A stretch of 64,000 nucleotides of DNA. Source: Epiperipatus broadwayi (Eukaryota > Onychophora > Udeonychophora > Euonychophora > Peripatidae). A program made the translations under genes and the position numbers. This document shows, piece after piece, positions 11,653-23,439 of this stretch (within the stretch, counting starts at the first letter, position 1; the number at the start of each line of letters is the position of its first letter). The stretch is taken from assembly GCA_028023455.1 (NCBI GenBank), contig JAQFVV010000036.1:3626452-3690451 (forward strand), in the 5' to 3' direction. Under the pieces are notes generated by a model. That model searched no databases and was not told the origin of the DNA. It was given only the letters and a program-made list of their open reading frames with translations.

Positions 11653-12165
11653 ATATATATATATATAAAATAAACTGCACTACATAGAGAACTCCTTCAT
11701 CCTAATAATAGTAATAGTAAAAGAGTATTTTGCTTAAATCTTATTTTTAGGAAAAACCTGACATTCTCCAAATAGACTATATTCTAATTAGATAATTAAT
11801 TATTTGAGGTAAAGTTGTAACATCTAATGCATTCACTAGACTGTCAAAACAATTCTGCTTTAGGTTTCCACTCCTGATTAAATGGAATTAGCCCTGTCAT
11901 GAAGAACATTTGGCCTGAAATTTTCCATGTTGTGCAGCCTGATTATATCACATGCAAAAGCTGAATTTCTTTTCTGGTTTACTTTTCACCCATGTATATT
12001 TTTCTTCTTGTAAATCATCAACTAAGTGAAAGAAAATTTCAACTTTGACATTTCTTAATTTAGGCTCTACCAGAATCACATATTAAATCCATCACTTTTA
12101 ATGCTTGAAAATCATATGAAATTCTAACTAACAAGACAATTGACTGCTAGTTTTTAATTAGCTGT
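11653..12165. other. TA run then AT-rich DNA
   Basis: A short TA run to about 11668 flanks the LTR-like unit; beyond it nothing is recognised. Confidence 0.35.
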
Positions 12166-12571
12166 ACTGTATATATGAACATTTTGAATGCTTAGAACAG
12201 AAAAGCTAAATTTTTATTAAAACAGTTTTACAGAGCATGCTTTCGACCACCAAGGTCAGAATAATATCACTCATAATTTGTGAGAGAAACAGCATTTAAA
12301 TAAAGTCAAGATTATGTAAATAGCTAATTTACATATTTCATGTATTAGATAACTCAATGCTGGAATCTTTTTTATTAATAGTGTGAGGGTTATTGGAAAT
12401 AAACTGTGATTTCTTATATATATATATATAATAATGTGAGGGTTACTGGAAATAAGCTATGCCATGAACGCTATGAATTTGATCTTGCCAGGTTGAAAAC
12501 ATGTTCAGTAAAACAATTTAATAGAAATTTGGCTTTTCTGTTCTAAGCATTCAAAACGTTTATATATACAT
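12166..12571. mobile_element. Foldback element with ~100-bp arms
   Basis: GTATATATGAACATTTTGAA at the left is matched by the inverted TTCAAAACGTTTATATATAC at the right; the arms share TGCTTAGAACAGAAAAGC and run to about 12280 and back from about 12465. Between them GTGAGGGTTAYTGGAAATAA occurs twice in direct orientation (about 12382 and 12436). No coding frame. Confidence 0.7.
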
Positions 12572-12604
12572 TAGAAGTAATACAAGAAAAGTGATAAACC
12601 TTTA

Positions 12605-12619
12605 AGAATTGGCTGTATT
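12605..12619. repeat. Target-site duplication of SINE copy 2, left
   Basis: AGAATTGGCTGTATT, repeated with a single mismatch at 12723-12737 (AGAATTAGCTGTATT). Confidence 0.85.
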
Positions 12620-12722
12620 TTTTTTTCATGTGTCAAAGCATCGGCCGGGATACGAACCCGCAAACCTGGGACAACTGCTTGTAAGGCAGCTGTGCTGACC
12701 ACTCGACTACCAATGCTTGACT
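12620..12722 (-). mobile_element. Short tRNA-derived SINE, copy 2, with target duplications
   Basis: Minus-strand 12716-12638 is a 79-nt tRNA-like body closely matching 7155-7077: A box TAGTCGAGTGG, B box GGTTCGTATCC, anticodon loop CTTACAA (TAC). It is followed by a poly-A tail and framed by a 15-bp duplication with one mismatch. Poly-A plus a long duplication is the signature of LINE-driven retroposition. At ~103 bp the element is little more than a tRNA plus tail, unusually short for a SINE. A retro-copied tRNA pseudogene is the alternative. Confidence 0.8.
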
Positions 12723-12737
12723 AGAATTAGCTGTATT
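12723..12737. repeat. Target-site duplication of SINE copy 2, right
   Basis: AGAATTAGCTGTATT; one mismatch to 12605-12619. Confidence 0.85.
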
Positions 12738-12796
12738 GTTTAATTAATCAAATAATATTGTCTTAAATTTTTTAAGCAATATGTTGCTGTTTGTCT

Positions 12797-13651
12797 GCTG
12801 CGACATGAAGAATTATAATCGTTTAATCATTAAATTAATTAGGTTATTAAATCAAAAACATATTTTAAAATCTACATTAAAAAAAAAAACAATTTAACAA
12901 AAAAAATTACGAAAAGCATTAATGTGAAGAATAGTTAAAATGCGTGTTTAAATCAAATTGAGTATGTGTTTGCGTGTGCATATTCTGCATAATCTATTTT
13001 AATACATTGTACAGGTTTATACCTGTATTTATATATTTAATATATGCGGGATTCGAACTCAGACTTTCACACGACCAACAACTCTCAGTGCCATTTTATA
13101 TTGCCGACTCATCTGATCACACACATGTTAAAAAGATAAATAATCACCAATATACTTATTTCGTGCTAATCCAGCAATCATCTGTTGGTTTAGATCACCA
13201 TCTCCACACATATATACAATTAGTACTCAGCTTTATATTAAGATAACCAATCTTCATACTTTAATGATTGCTGGTTTAGCACGAAATACGAATATTGGTG
13301 ATTATTTATCTTTTCAACATGTGTGTGATCAGGTGAATCAGCAATATAAGATGGCACTGGAAGTTGCAGGTCGTGTGAAAGTCTGAGTTCGAATCCCGCA
13401 TATATTACATATATAAATGCAGGTGTAAGCCTGTACAATGTATTAAAATAGATTATGCAGAATAGGCACGTGCAAATACACACTCAATTTGATTTAAACA
13501 CGCATTTTAACTATTCTTCACATTAATGCTTTTCGTATTTTTTTTTTTGTTAAATTGTTTTTTTTTTTTAATGTAGATTTTAAAATATGTTTTTGATTTA
13601 ATAACCTAATTAATTTAATGATTAAACGATTATAATTCTTCATGTCGCAGC
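12797..13651. mobile_element. 855-bp palindrome, family FB-C with tRNA-like B box
   Basis: Arms of about 386 bp (12797-13182 and 13264-13651) are near-exact reverse complements, starting GCTGCGACATGAAG and ending CTTCATGTCGCAGC, around an ~80-bp loop. Each arm holds GAGTTCGAATCCCGC, a good pol III B box, but no full cloverleaf. The inner part of the arm (GATAAATAATCACCAATATA, ACGAAATACG, CCAGCAATCATC) recurs at 55.8, 56.1, 56.7 and 59.0 kb. A possible 3-bp duplication (TCT) flanks it. Two inverted SINE-like units or a foldback transposon would both fit. Confidence 0.75.
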
Positions 13652-16600
13652 TCTAATACCACAGTACCCATCTTATATTCTTGGTTGAATTTAGTTCTTT
13701 TCTATTTTGATATGTTTTTTTTTAGAGTAAGCTCAACCACCTTATAATGGCCTAGTGACTCTGTTTTACAGACTATTTTTGCATATAATAAACAATTTTT
13801 ATATATAAAAAATAAATGCAACAACTTTTATTTTCTTATTATTTTATAAATAAATAAAAATATCTAAAAATTTCTTATATTCCATCTAAACTAATAACTT
13901 TTTACTTAAATTTTCCATAATTGTTAATATTTACTATGAAAAAGAACGAAAAATGAAACTTAATAAATTAGTCAAATCGCGAGTTCAGAAAACAGAAATT
14001 ATTAATAAAGTAATCCAAAGTAAGTGATCTCAAAGCGACATCTTTGTTTATTCACAAATATAATCAATCATTTTCCTTTTTTTTTTTTTTTCATAGACAA
14101 TATTTGCCTCATTCATCTATCTAATTTTTAAAATAAATATTACTGCAACTTTAAATGCTAGTAACATTCTTGGAAGAGGGGTAGGAGAAGAGATCTAAAG
14201 CAAAAATATAAATAGTTTAAGAATATTGAAAATTTAATCATAATAGAAATAAAATTTCTCTCCTAAGCTCAATCGTATTATCAAATTTAGCAGGTGTAAA
14301 CTCAAATTAAGTTTCTCGTAAAATAAACATCACATGCCCTCGATTCTATCAGATATAAAATATCTGTAACATTTCAAGGAAATGAAAATAAATTTTACAC
14401 ATCAATACAAATTTTAAAATGTCTATATATGTCAGTTGTGATTAATTTTCTTTTTAAACTGTTTAAAAATGAAACACAACCCACCCAAATTACTTTTTGT
14501 ACTTTGTATTTCATCGCTTAAATTTGTTAATAAATAATGTGAAATTTCACTCTAGAGGGAAACAAAAATTACAAACTAAAATTGTGGAAGATTTAAGAAT
14601 ATCGATTTATGTAAAATTAACAGATTTAACCGAAAATTATTATAAAATTTGTTGAAAGAAATATCTGAATAAATTAAAATTTTATCATATAGATGTATAT
14701 TCGTTCTGCACGTAAATACAAATTATTATGCCATCGAATCACTGATATTTGAAGAAAATAATATTCACAGACAGTGGCGTAGCTACAAAAATTGAGCCCT
14801 AAGATAAAAGTCTCAAAAGTCCGCCTCTCCAAACTTCCAAACATTCTCTTTTTTTTCTTATTTATTTATATTAAAATTTTTGCATTTTAAATTAATGAAC
14901 TCGCCCATTTTAAAAATCTTTCCTATTCATCTTTGCAAAGTAAATAATTATTTCTCCGCTCCAACACATTAAGAGTAGCTTAGATATAAATTTTAACCAA
15001 TTGGCTACGTTTAGCGTCATCATCAGAGACCGCAGCTACTCGCAAACGAGAAAAATACCATTTGCAAAATAATAACTGTAATCGGAAAAAAATAACTGTA
15101 AATATTGTCTAAACTAAATACGGGGTGTTTTTTTTTTTCTAAATATAACCATTCTTAGTTACAGCAACCATATACAAATATTTTTCTTATATAATTTTTA
15201 AATTTCTCATCATTTATACGGTTGCAGGTTGTCGTTTTGGTCTCTCTATGTCATCTTTAAGAATCCCTTAAGTGAGCTTAAAAGTGACTGACTGCACACG
15301 AAATTACTTCCTGGGAGATGACATAATCATTTTTACTTTTTTACGCATCAAAAATTTTATTTTCTAAAATCAGAATATACTCATTAAGCAATATATATAA
15401 ATAAATAAATGGTTTGTTGTTTGCAAGTTCATAAAAAGTTTGAGCACCGGAAGTAACAGTGGTGGAGTTGTAATATATGGACCTTGAGTTCCGGAGTCTG
15501 TCATTCTGCCACAGCACCCAACCACAAAGGAAGCAATATTTTAAAGAAACATATCTATTTTAAAATGGGTAAACAATAATATGCTTACATTATAATGTGT
15601 ATGTAAAGGCTATTTCTATTTGAGATGTACTGGTCCAATTCACAATTCACGTGGCCCAATAAATAGTATTACATCCTTCTTAAATATTGCACGAGTTCAT
15701 TAGCAACAGATGTATCACAAACTTTTTTTTTCTTATTTTCAATATCTGTTTTAAGAACAGTACAGTAATTCACTTTTAGTTTACTGTATAGCCATCCATT
15801 AAGAGGTATTGTAAATAGAGTGATTTGTACACACACACACATCAATCACATAAATACTTTGGTTTTACCAAAAAGAATTACTGATCCTAAAAATTATCAA
15901 ATGGCACTTTGTTTGAAATATGCCATCTTTATTAGCCTCAAATTACGATCACTAAAATATATCGCTTTTTTTTTTCAATATATATATATAGTTGTTAGCT
16001 TTGTGTAAGATCCCTGTATAAATAAAGGAATATTGAAAATTTAATAATGGAAGTAAAAATTTTCTTCTAAGCTCTATCATATCAATTTTAACCACTGTAA
16101 ATGCAAAAATTTTATAAAATCAATTTATTTTGAGCTCAAGATCAGAAAGTGTTTTATGAATCTCATATTATTAGATTGGATAGTATAAAAAATTAAGATA
16201 GGTGTTATATGTGCAGAAGATTAGCTAATTCTCCTCATTGAAGATGATTAATAACTAGAAGCTATTCTGGACATATGGGTACAGTTTATTCAACTGATGA
16301 TCAATGATTTTTCAAACTCTATAGTAAAAAGGGTAAATCATTGTCCCTATGCAAAAACACTTAACATAGATGTTATCAATTTTTGTACACAGATATTATG
16401 AAAGAGATTAGTAGATTTTAATAATAAAATAAATTATAAGCATCTTATTGAAAAGTCACAAATTTCAATACCAGACCTGAAAATCAAGGCTATAAATGAG
16501 ATTACAACTACTATAGGGTAGAATTATTAATAATGATAAAAAAAAATCCTTGATAAATATCAAATAAAAAGAAATATTGATATAATCATTATAAAAATAA

Positions 16601-17336
16601 CTACAAAAAGCAGACTACTGTTATCATATAAGCAATCAGAAGGAAAAAATATTCCTGTGTTATTAAAGAATTTAGCAGATAAAATTAATAATGCATTAAA
16701 TAATAAAAAATATGAAAGTGCCTTTTTTAAATGCTTTTATTAATTTGAAAAATCAGTTTGTTTGTTAGCTTTTGATTTTTTCAAAACTGGGGTTTAATGT
16801 ATTTAAATTCAATAGAATTGCTTGAAATTTTATGTATAACCATGTTATTATATCACCCTAATCCATTTGAAACACATACCTTTTCAGTATGTCAACTAGT
16901 TTGATAGATATGGAGCAGGGGCAGAGAAAATATGAAAAATATTCAATAACTACACGTAAAACAGTTAATTATTCTTAGAATTTTTATTTGTTTTAAATAA
17001 TGGTCAAGAGAGGGCAATATATTTTTTTCTTTCAATATAATAACATTTTAAACTCTTAATTTATATATCATACTTAGTATATGCACATAATTATATATGT
17101 ATAATAAATCAATAATTAAGTTTTCTATTTAAAATTATTTCTATCTTAATTTTAAAACAATTGTTTAAAAAAATTGAAAACTAGAAAATCCTTTATTTAA
17201 AATGATCACAAAAAATTAAAAAAGATTGCAATTTTTTTTTTTTAGCATTTTTTTTTTAAAACAACTGTTTTAAAAGAAAATAAATATATCAAACAATTTT
17301 AAATGCAAAACTTAGTTACTGATTTATTATAGATAT
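13652..17336. other. 3.7 kb AT-rich DNA, no gene
   Basis: No coding or RNA feature is supported. CAGTGGCGTAGCTA at 14772-14785 is the usual start of some hAT terminal repeats, but I did not find a matching right end. Short runs of T and TA occur throughout. Confidence 0.4.
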
Positions 17337-18147
17337 TGTAACAGTCAGATTTGTACATTTGCATAACAAAATCCAGAGTCCAGACAACATATACCAAAGC
17401 TGACTGAAATGAAGTTAGATCTCGAATTTGACCAAACTTCATTTGCTAGTATTTTATGATTTGGCACCTTATGAGTGACATTTCTGAAGTTATACATGGG
17501 CCTCAATTTCTTCTGTGATCCATCTCCAAACAGGGAGAATCATGAGCCTCATGGGAACTTAAAAATATAATGATAACCCAAGGGTTAAACAGACTACTTA
17601 ACATACTAATTACTTAACTAAAACATGGCATATTCAACGTATAAAATCATAAAGGAATTTGAATAAGATAATATGGATTGGATTGAAATAGGACTATGAG
17701 CAAGAAAGATATAAAACAACTTTATATTTTAAACTGGTTTATTAAAACAATAACATAAAATGAAGTAAAAAATGACAAAGATAATATAATGCTAAGTATA
17801 TGTGATCAATGCACACAGGTGTTTACAAAGTGGGTGAGAATATTATCAATACAATAGTCTCTTCCTGACACATTAAAATAAATGTATGGGTGATTAATAA
17901 ATCATGCCTATAATATTTTAATATACCCATCTCTATTGTGCATTGATTTGCCAATGTTACATGATAATAACTTAGCTCAGTTGATGACTACATAAGCTCT
18001 AAGGTGGCTGTTGTATATACTAATAAGGTGAGTGAATAAATAATCTCAAGATAAGGCAGATTCAACCTGGTAACCAAGATTTGAGTTTCAGTTTAATGCT
18101 GAATAATTAATTAATAAGAAGGAAAATAACTGGTTACTTTTAGATTC

Positions 18148-18205
<58 letters not shown>

Positions 18206-18822
18206 AAACAGATATACTGTTCCATGTATGTATTCAAAAGACCTCCCCCCCATTTAAAAAGATAATTTGATCAAATTAAAAAAGAAATAAAGCAAAAAGT
18301 TTATAGTTAAAAGAAAATCATTATTGATTTTATAGTTTTAAATTATGATATAAATAAAAGCTGGTATTTATTAAAAATATTACATTTTTAATTTTTGGAA
18401 CGATGTTGTCATATAAAGTGTGATAATCGCTTGAGGCAGTCTTATCAAATTGGAAAACATGGCTTATCCTTATGATTTCTTATCTGTCCTGTGAAAAGTA
18501 GAGTGTCCAATCCTTGGGAAGAGAAAAGCACTCAGGCTTAAATGAGAGCTGTATAACAAATCAGATATGGCAAGGCTGCTTAGTCAATCTAGAGATCAGA
18601 GTATAAATAGTTGAGGTGGAAGTTCAGAGCAGATATTTTTCAAGTAGATTTTAAAGATTTTTGAAAAAGATTTTAATTTTAAAAAAATTTTAAGAGCAGT
18701 TAAAGAAGTAAGAAAAGTGAAGAGTTAAAAGTTAAAATTTTCATATAAGTGTTGCTTGACTATTTAATTGACAGCTGATCTTAAGGAACCTTGGAATATA
18801 ATATTTATAGCCACTGTTAATA
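17337..18822 (+). mobile_element. Weak candidate LTR-like unit
   Basis: It opens TGTAACAGTCAG after GATAT and could close at GCCACTGTTA (about 18813-18822), an imperfect inverted terminus like those of the other LTR-like units. It contains a good TATA box, TATAAATA, at 18602-18609. A long TA run lies inside at 18151-18202. Interior similarity to the other copies was not established. Confidence 0.25.
18151..18202. repeat. (TA)n microsatellite
   Basis: An uninterrupted TA run of about 26 units. Confidence 0.95.
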
Positions 18823-19139
18823 ATGGAAAATGAAAATTTTATTAAGGATATCATAATGATGGGAGGCTAATTTGTAACAGCTTCTCTTCATCCAAAGCCA
18901 TGGTTCTCCAAGATTTGCCTGGGTAAACATCACAGAAAGTAAACAATGCCATTCAGCTGAAATACAATGACCCCTTTTTGATGGAACAGACTGGATAAAA
19001 AATAAAGGTAACAATTTTATAAAATATTCAATATTTATATGCATTTATAAAAGACAAACAAAATGTCTTTCTTCTTAAAGAAAAACAATTATGAATAAAA
19101 ATAGCTATGTAAAAATACATTTTTTTTATTAAAAAAAAT

Positions 19140-20018
19140 TTAGGTTTATTAATAATAGGTATATACAAATGTTTCCAGTGATAGTTATACATGTTTATAT
19201 TGTTATAGGTTCTCCAAGAGTTTGTGTAGTATGAGATGAGATCTGATTTGTTTGTTTAGTCAGATCGTAGATCAGAGAAACATTGGAGTGTGTTTAGGGC
19301 ATTTTAATGTCCATACATTATTCAGATATTTGTGTGTTTCTTTTACCTGTTATATGGTTTATCAATCATTAGGATTGATGTCATTTTGTAGGAAGGATAT
19401 TTTGAGCAGTTTCCATGTTTCTTCATGTAGAAACTTTGAGGAGAGCATTCTGTCTTTATTTTGTAGTTTTGAAAGGGTAGCAAGGAAGAAAGAGTTTGCT
19501 TCTGGCTGGGGAATGCTAAACTTTAATTTACATCTTGTCACCCAGATAGAATATGTAACAAATATTGCTATCCTAATGGTGGGGAAGTCTCTTTCCTTAA
19601 TACACTCTTTGATTGTTAGAATTTTATAGTAATCAATAATACTATTTTGAGATATGAGTTTAATCCTTCCCAATCCCATGCAAGAAAGCACAATGTGTTC
19701 AAATGTTTCTTCTTGCATTAAGCAGTTTGAACAAATGGGGTCTATGTTTCTTATATCTCTTTTGTAGTACAGAAACCAATTGGTATGCATTGCATTTAGG
19801 TTCACATTTATTAGGTAGTCGAGGAATTTGGGTTCCAACTTCCAGAATTTGAATAAGGTGGTGATTCTGTAATTGGAACAGCCAAGACTTGGTTTAATTT
19901 GAGGTAGTTTAGGGCTTATTAAATTGTGTGCATCCCATATGTTAATTTTGTTTTTGAATACATCAGTAGTGGTACTGTTATGTTGTTTTAGAAGGGAAAT
20001 TAGTTGGTAAAAATACAT
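19140..20018 (-). pseudogene. LINE ORF2 C-terminal end with zinc-knuckle (zf-RVT) domain
   Basis: A 218-codon open stretch (20018-19362) is followed by an untranslated tail to about 19140. Residues C96, C99, H108 and C113 form CX2CX8HX4C in the segment CSNCLMQEETFEHIVLSC, with FEHI and SC placed as in the zinc-binding domain after LINE reverse transcriptases. Downstream, about residues 144-190 resemble the usual tail. The endonuclease and reverse transcriptase are missing, so this is a 5'-truncated copy; the first Met is probably internal. The frame is intact, which suggests a fairly recent insertion. Its tail differs from that of the LINE at 51859-54990. Confidence 0.7.
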
Positions 20019-20477
20019 TTTATTAATAATAAATTGTAAATGCTAGATGTCTTAAATGTCAATAACCAAAAGGTATTTTATTCAATACTTATATGTGTTT
20101 ATAAAAATAAAAAAAACATCTTTCTTAAAGTGAATTATATAAAAATACGTTTTATTAATGATAAATTATAAATATTAAAAAATATCTATAATCAAAAGGC
20201 ATTTTTAATGAGGCAAATCATAAATGATTAATTTCTTATATGCAGAAGCATCTAGATTTTAAAAAAAACTAAAAACGAATACTTATAATGATTTATATTA
20301 CTGATATACAAATAAGTATACCTAGAAGAGTCATAAATACTGAGCTATTACATATAACTCTTACTGGATAATAAATAAATGCAACTGCTGATCAATTTAT
20401 AGGTAGAAATATACATCTGTGGCAGACCAAATAACAATATTTATGCTATATATTAGAATAACTAAATAAAAATTACA
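20019..20477. other. AT-rich DNA, nothing recognised
   Basis: No supported feature. Confidence 0.35.
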
Positions 20478-20875
20478 AATGCTTACATGCATCTCAATGG
20501 TATATAAATAAAATAATGAAACATATGCATATAAATGCACATTTATACTTGATTGGATTATGAATAGTCCACAAACCCTGAATTGTTTACATTACCTGAT
20601 TTGATAAATTAAAAAAATAATGAAATACTATATGGATTATAAATGCTTACCTGCATATTGATTTTATGTGAAGAAAATAATGAAACTTATGCATATAAAT
20701 GCACATTGACACTTGGCTTGATTATGAATAGTCCACAAACCCAGAATTGTTTACATTACCTGATTTGATAAATTAAAAAAATAATAATAAAATACTATAT
20801 GGATTATATACGCTTACCTGCATATTGATTTTATGTGAAGAAAATAATGAAACTTATGCATATAAATGCACATTT
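20478..20875. repeat. ~165-bp tandem repeat, 2.4 copies
   Basis: GCTTACMTGCATMT starts units at 20481, 20645 and 20812. Each unit continues with ATGAAACWTATGCATATAAA, GAATAGTCCACAAACC and TTGTTTACATTACCTGATTT. Units two and three are almost identical; the first is more diverged. Confidence 0.85.
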
Positions 20876-21030
20876 ACTCTTTGAATTCTTTACCCAAGAT
20901 AAATCAAAATGAGCTTCATTTGAAATGAAGAATGAACTTTATTAGAATGACTTGTAAATGAACTATTGATCAATAAACTGCTTCTAACCTTTTCATAAAT
21001 TAACTGAAAATGACTCATCACATGGATATT

Positions 21031-21400
21031 TAAAGAACTATTGAAAGAAGGACATTATTATACAACAAATTACATTCTTTAAGTGCTATTATTGGAAGTA
21101 TACCAAAGAAACACAATGGACCGTAAATAAAATATTTGTTTGAATTAAGTGGAACTCTGAATTAAATGCTATCAGTTGTCTTCATTATTATCTCTGTTGT
21201 CTTAATATATGACACTCCTCTCTGTGGATTAACTAAATGATTAAATATGTAAACTGTTAAAGAACTATTGAAAAAAGGACTTTATTATATTCTCAACAAA
21301 TTACATTCTTTAAGTCATATAAAAATGTTATTGGAAGTAGGCCGAAGGGATACAAAGGACTGTCAATGAAATACTTTGTTTGATGGACATTTATTTAAAC
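21031..21400. repeat. Diverged direct duplication, period ~228 bp
   Basis: AAAGAACTATTGAAARAAGG, then CAACAAATTACATTCTTTAA and TATTGGAAGTA, occur from 21031 and again from 21259 with the same spacing. No coding signal. Confidence 0.7.
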
Positions 21401-23439
21401 CTGTTGTTAAATAAAATTGTTGTTACTTAAAATTAATTTTAGTTATCCGGTTGTTCAGTTCTATTATTTTTTGCATCACTTATCATTCATTGCACTTGTT
21501 CACGAGAATTTCATGCCTCCTGAGCTATGTCTGGCATAACTAGACCTAGGTAAGTCAGATTTGTAGTGAGATGGAACTCTAGTGGTGCCATTTGGAAAAC
21601 CAAACACAGAAATGTCTAGATGCTTCTAGTCTCTATGGTGCTACATCCTCTGATGAGCAGGAAATATTGTTGTAGGGTGGGATAACATCTGCATTGGAGA
21701 ATGCCAATCGATAGTTCCTTCCTGCAACATGTTCATCAGGAAATTGTTACAACAGGTAATAAAGGGGTTGTATGTGTGGGTCCAGTTACAATATATATAT
21801 ATGTGTGTGTAATTATATAACTGAATATTTGTAAATACAGCAACTAAATAATTAAAAAATTTTATCCACTTAGGAGCGCTTTCGATTATCCCAGTAATCT
21901 GTGTCAACTAAAATTTACAAATATTCACTTAGATAATTACTTATATTGTTTTAAAAATACAGACATCAAATAATAATATTACATATATATATATACACTG
22001 TGGTGCTAAATAAAATACTAAGAAATAAGTTTGTAGTGTGAGTAATTATTCAAGAGCTTCAGCATCAAATGCTCAGTGCCCTAAGACCAGACAGTTTGCT
22101 ACAATTAACATATGAACAGATAAGTTCAGGAACTCAGATCAGTTTTATAAACATGGTCTGGACCCTGATGTTCCAGTTCTAATAAAGATAGCCATATCTA
22201 AAATAAGAAATGGGGTGGCTGGTCAGTCTGAGCTCATTTTAAAAGATGCAGCAAAATGTAACCATACAAATGTGAACTTTATAAAGACACACTCACAACA
22301 TACAAGCAAAATACCAAGATATATGCTTATAATTAATTAATTGCACTGAAAAACTGATAGATTCTATGTGCAAAACGAACACAACCCAGTTCTTAAACTA
22401 GCATTATAATTATGCTAACTAAAAGGGCTTAAATTAAATTATAACCTAAGTTAAAATACAAAATCTGCATATATATAATCATAATTGAGGAGGGAATGTA
22501 TATTTGAGAGGCATTAATAAACATTAACAAATATACTTTAATATTATCTTTAGCTAGCACATCACTTCTAACTAACAAATCTCTAAAAGTCATAAGTTAT
22601 AATAACTGACTAAGCAAACCCTCATGAAATATAATGCAGTTATAACATAAATAAAATCATGATAATAGTGAGTGTGTAATAATCGATTATTATCTACCAA
22701 TATAGTATTTCAAAACAGCGATTCACTATGCAAACTAACATTCTTAAAATATTTAAAATGGAGATTTTAATTACCTCCATTGCAAGTTCATTAACAATTA
22801 GTATTTGATGTTTCAAAAGATTGGCATATTATAACATATATAATAAATTTAGATAAAATAGTTAAAACAATAAATATATGAATGACTGCAGTTTTAATAA
22901 ATTTAAGTCGTAACTGATTGCAGTTATTTATAGATTAGAGAAATAAATTATTTTACATTATAAAGATGAATTGAAGCAAGTTTTATATAGTTTTACTTTA
23001 TAAATGATTTAATTGAATAGACTTTTAAAAAATAAGACTGAATGTTCATTATATTAAATAATCTAGCTTAATATTAAAATTACAGATTTAACGATTAATT
23101 TATAGAAATCTGCAGTCTTTGAAAAAAATATTACCAATCTTTTTGGTTGTAGCTTCTAAAGCAGCACATCAGACAGTGGGGTATAGTGGCACTCTTCTCT
23201 GAATAGGTCATATGGTTTAAACTATGATCTTGCAGCAATTTGTTAGATGGAGGGTTTCCCACACCTACAGTAATGATGATGGACCATTAGGCATGTAAAA
23301 CTGGAATAGAGATTGCCTTCTCCCCTCAAGGAAAAATGACAAATATAATGCCTTTCCATTTCACCATGTTAAAGATCAAACTGGCAGGACTACTGATTTA
23401 TAATTCCCTATTGTAGTTCGAAATATTACCTATTTATAT
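21401..23439. other. AT-rich DNA with one more GC-rich patch
   Basis: Nothing assigned. The patch at 21480-21790 is less AT-rich and looks like an element interior (GCGCTTTCGATTATCCCAGT at about 21872 recalls TTTCGATTGCCCCAGCAATC at 3224), but I cannot name it. Short TA runs at about 21790 and 21990. Confidence 0.35.

Noticed and set aside
14772-14785. hAT element starting CAGTGGCGTAGCTA
   Set aside because: No inverted right end or 8-bp duplication located, so it is kept only as a note.
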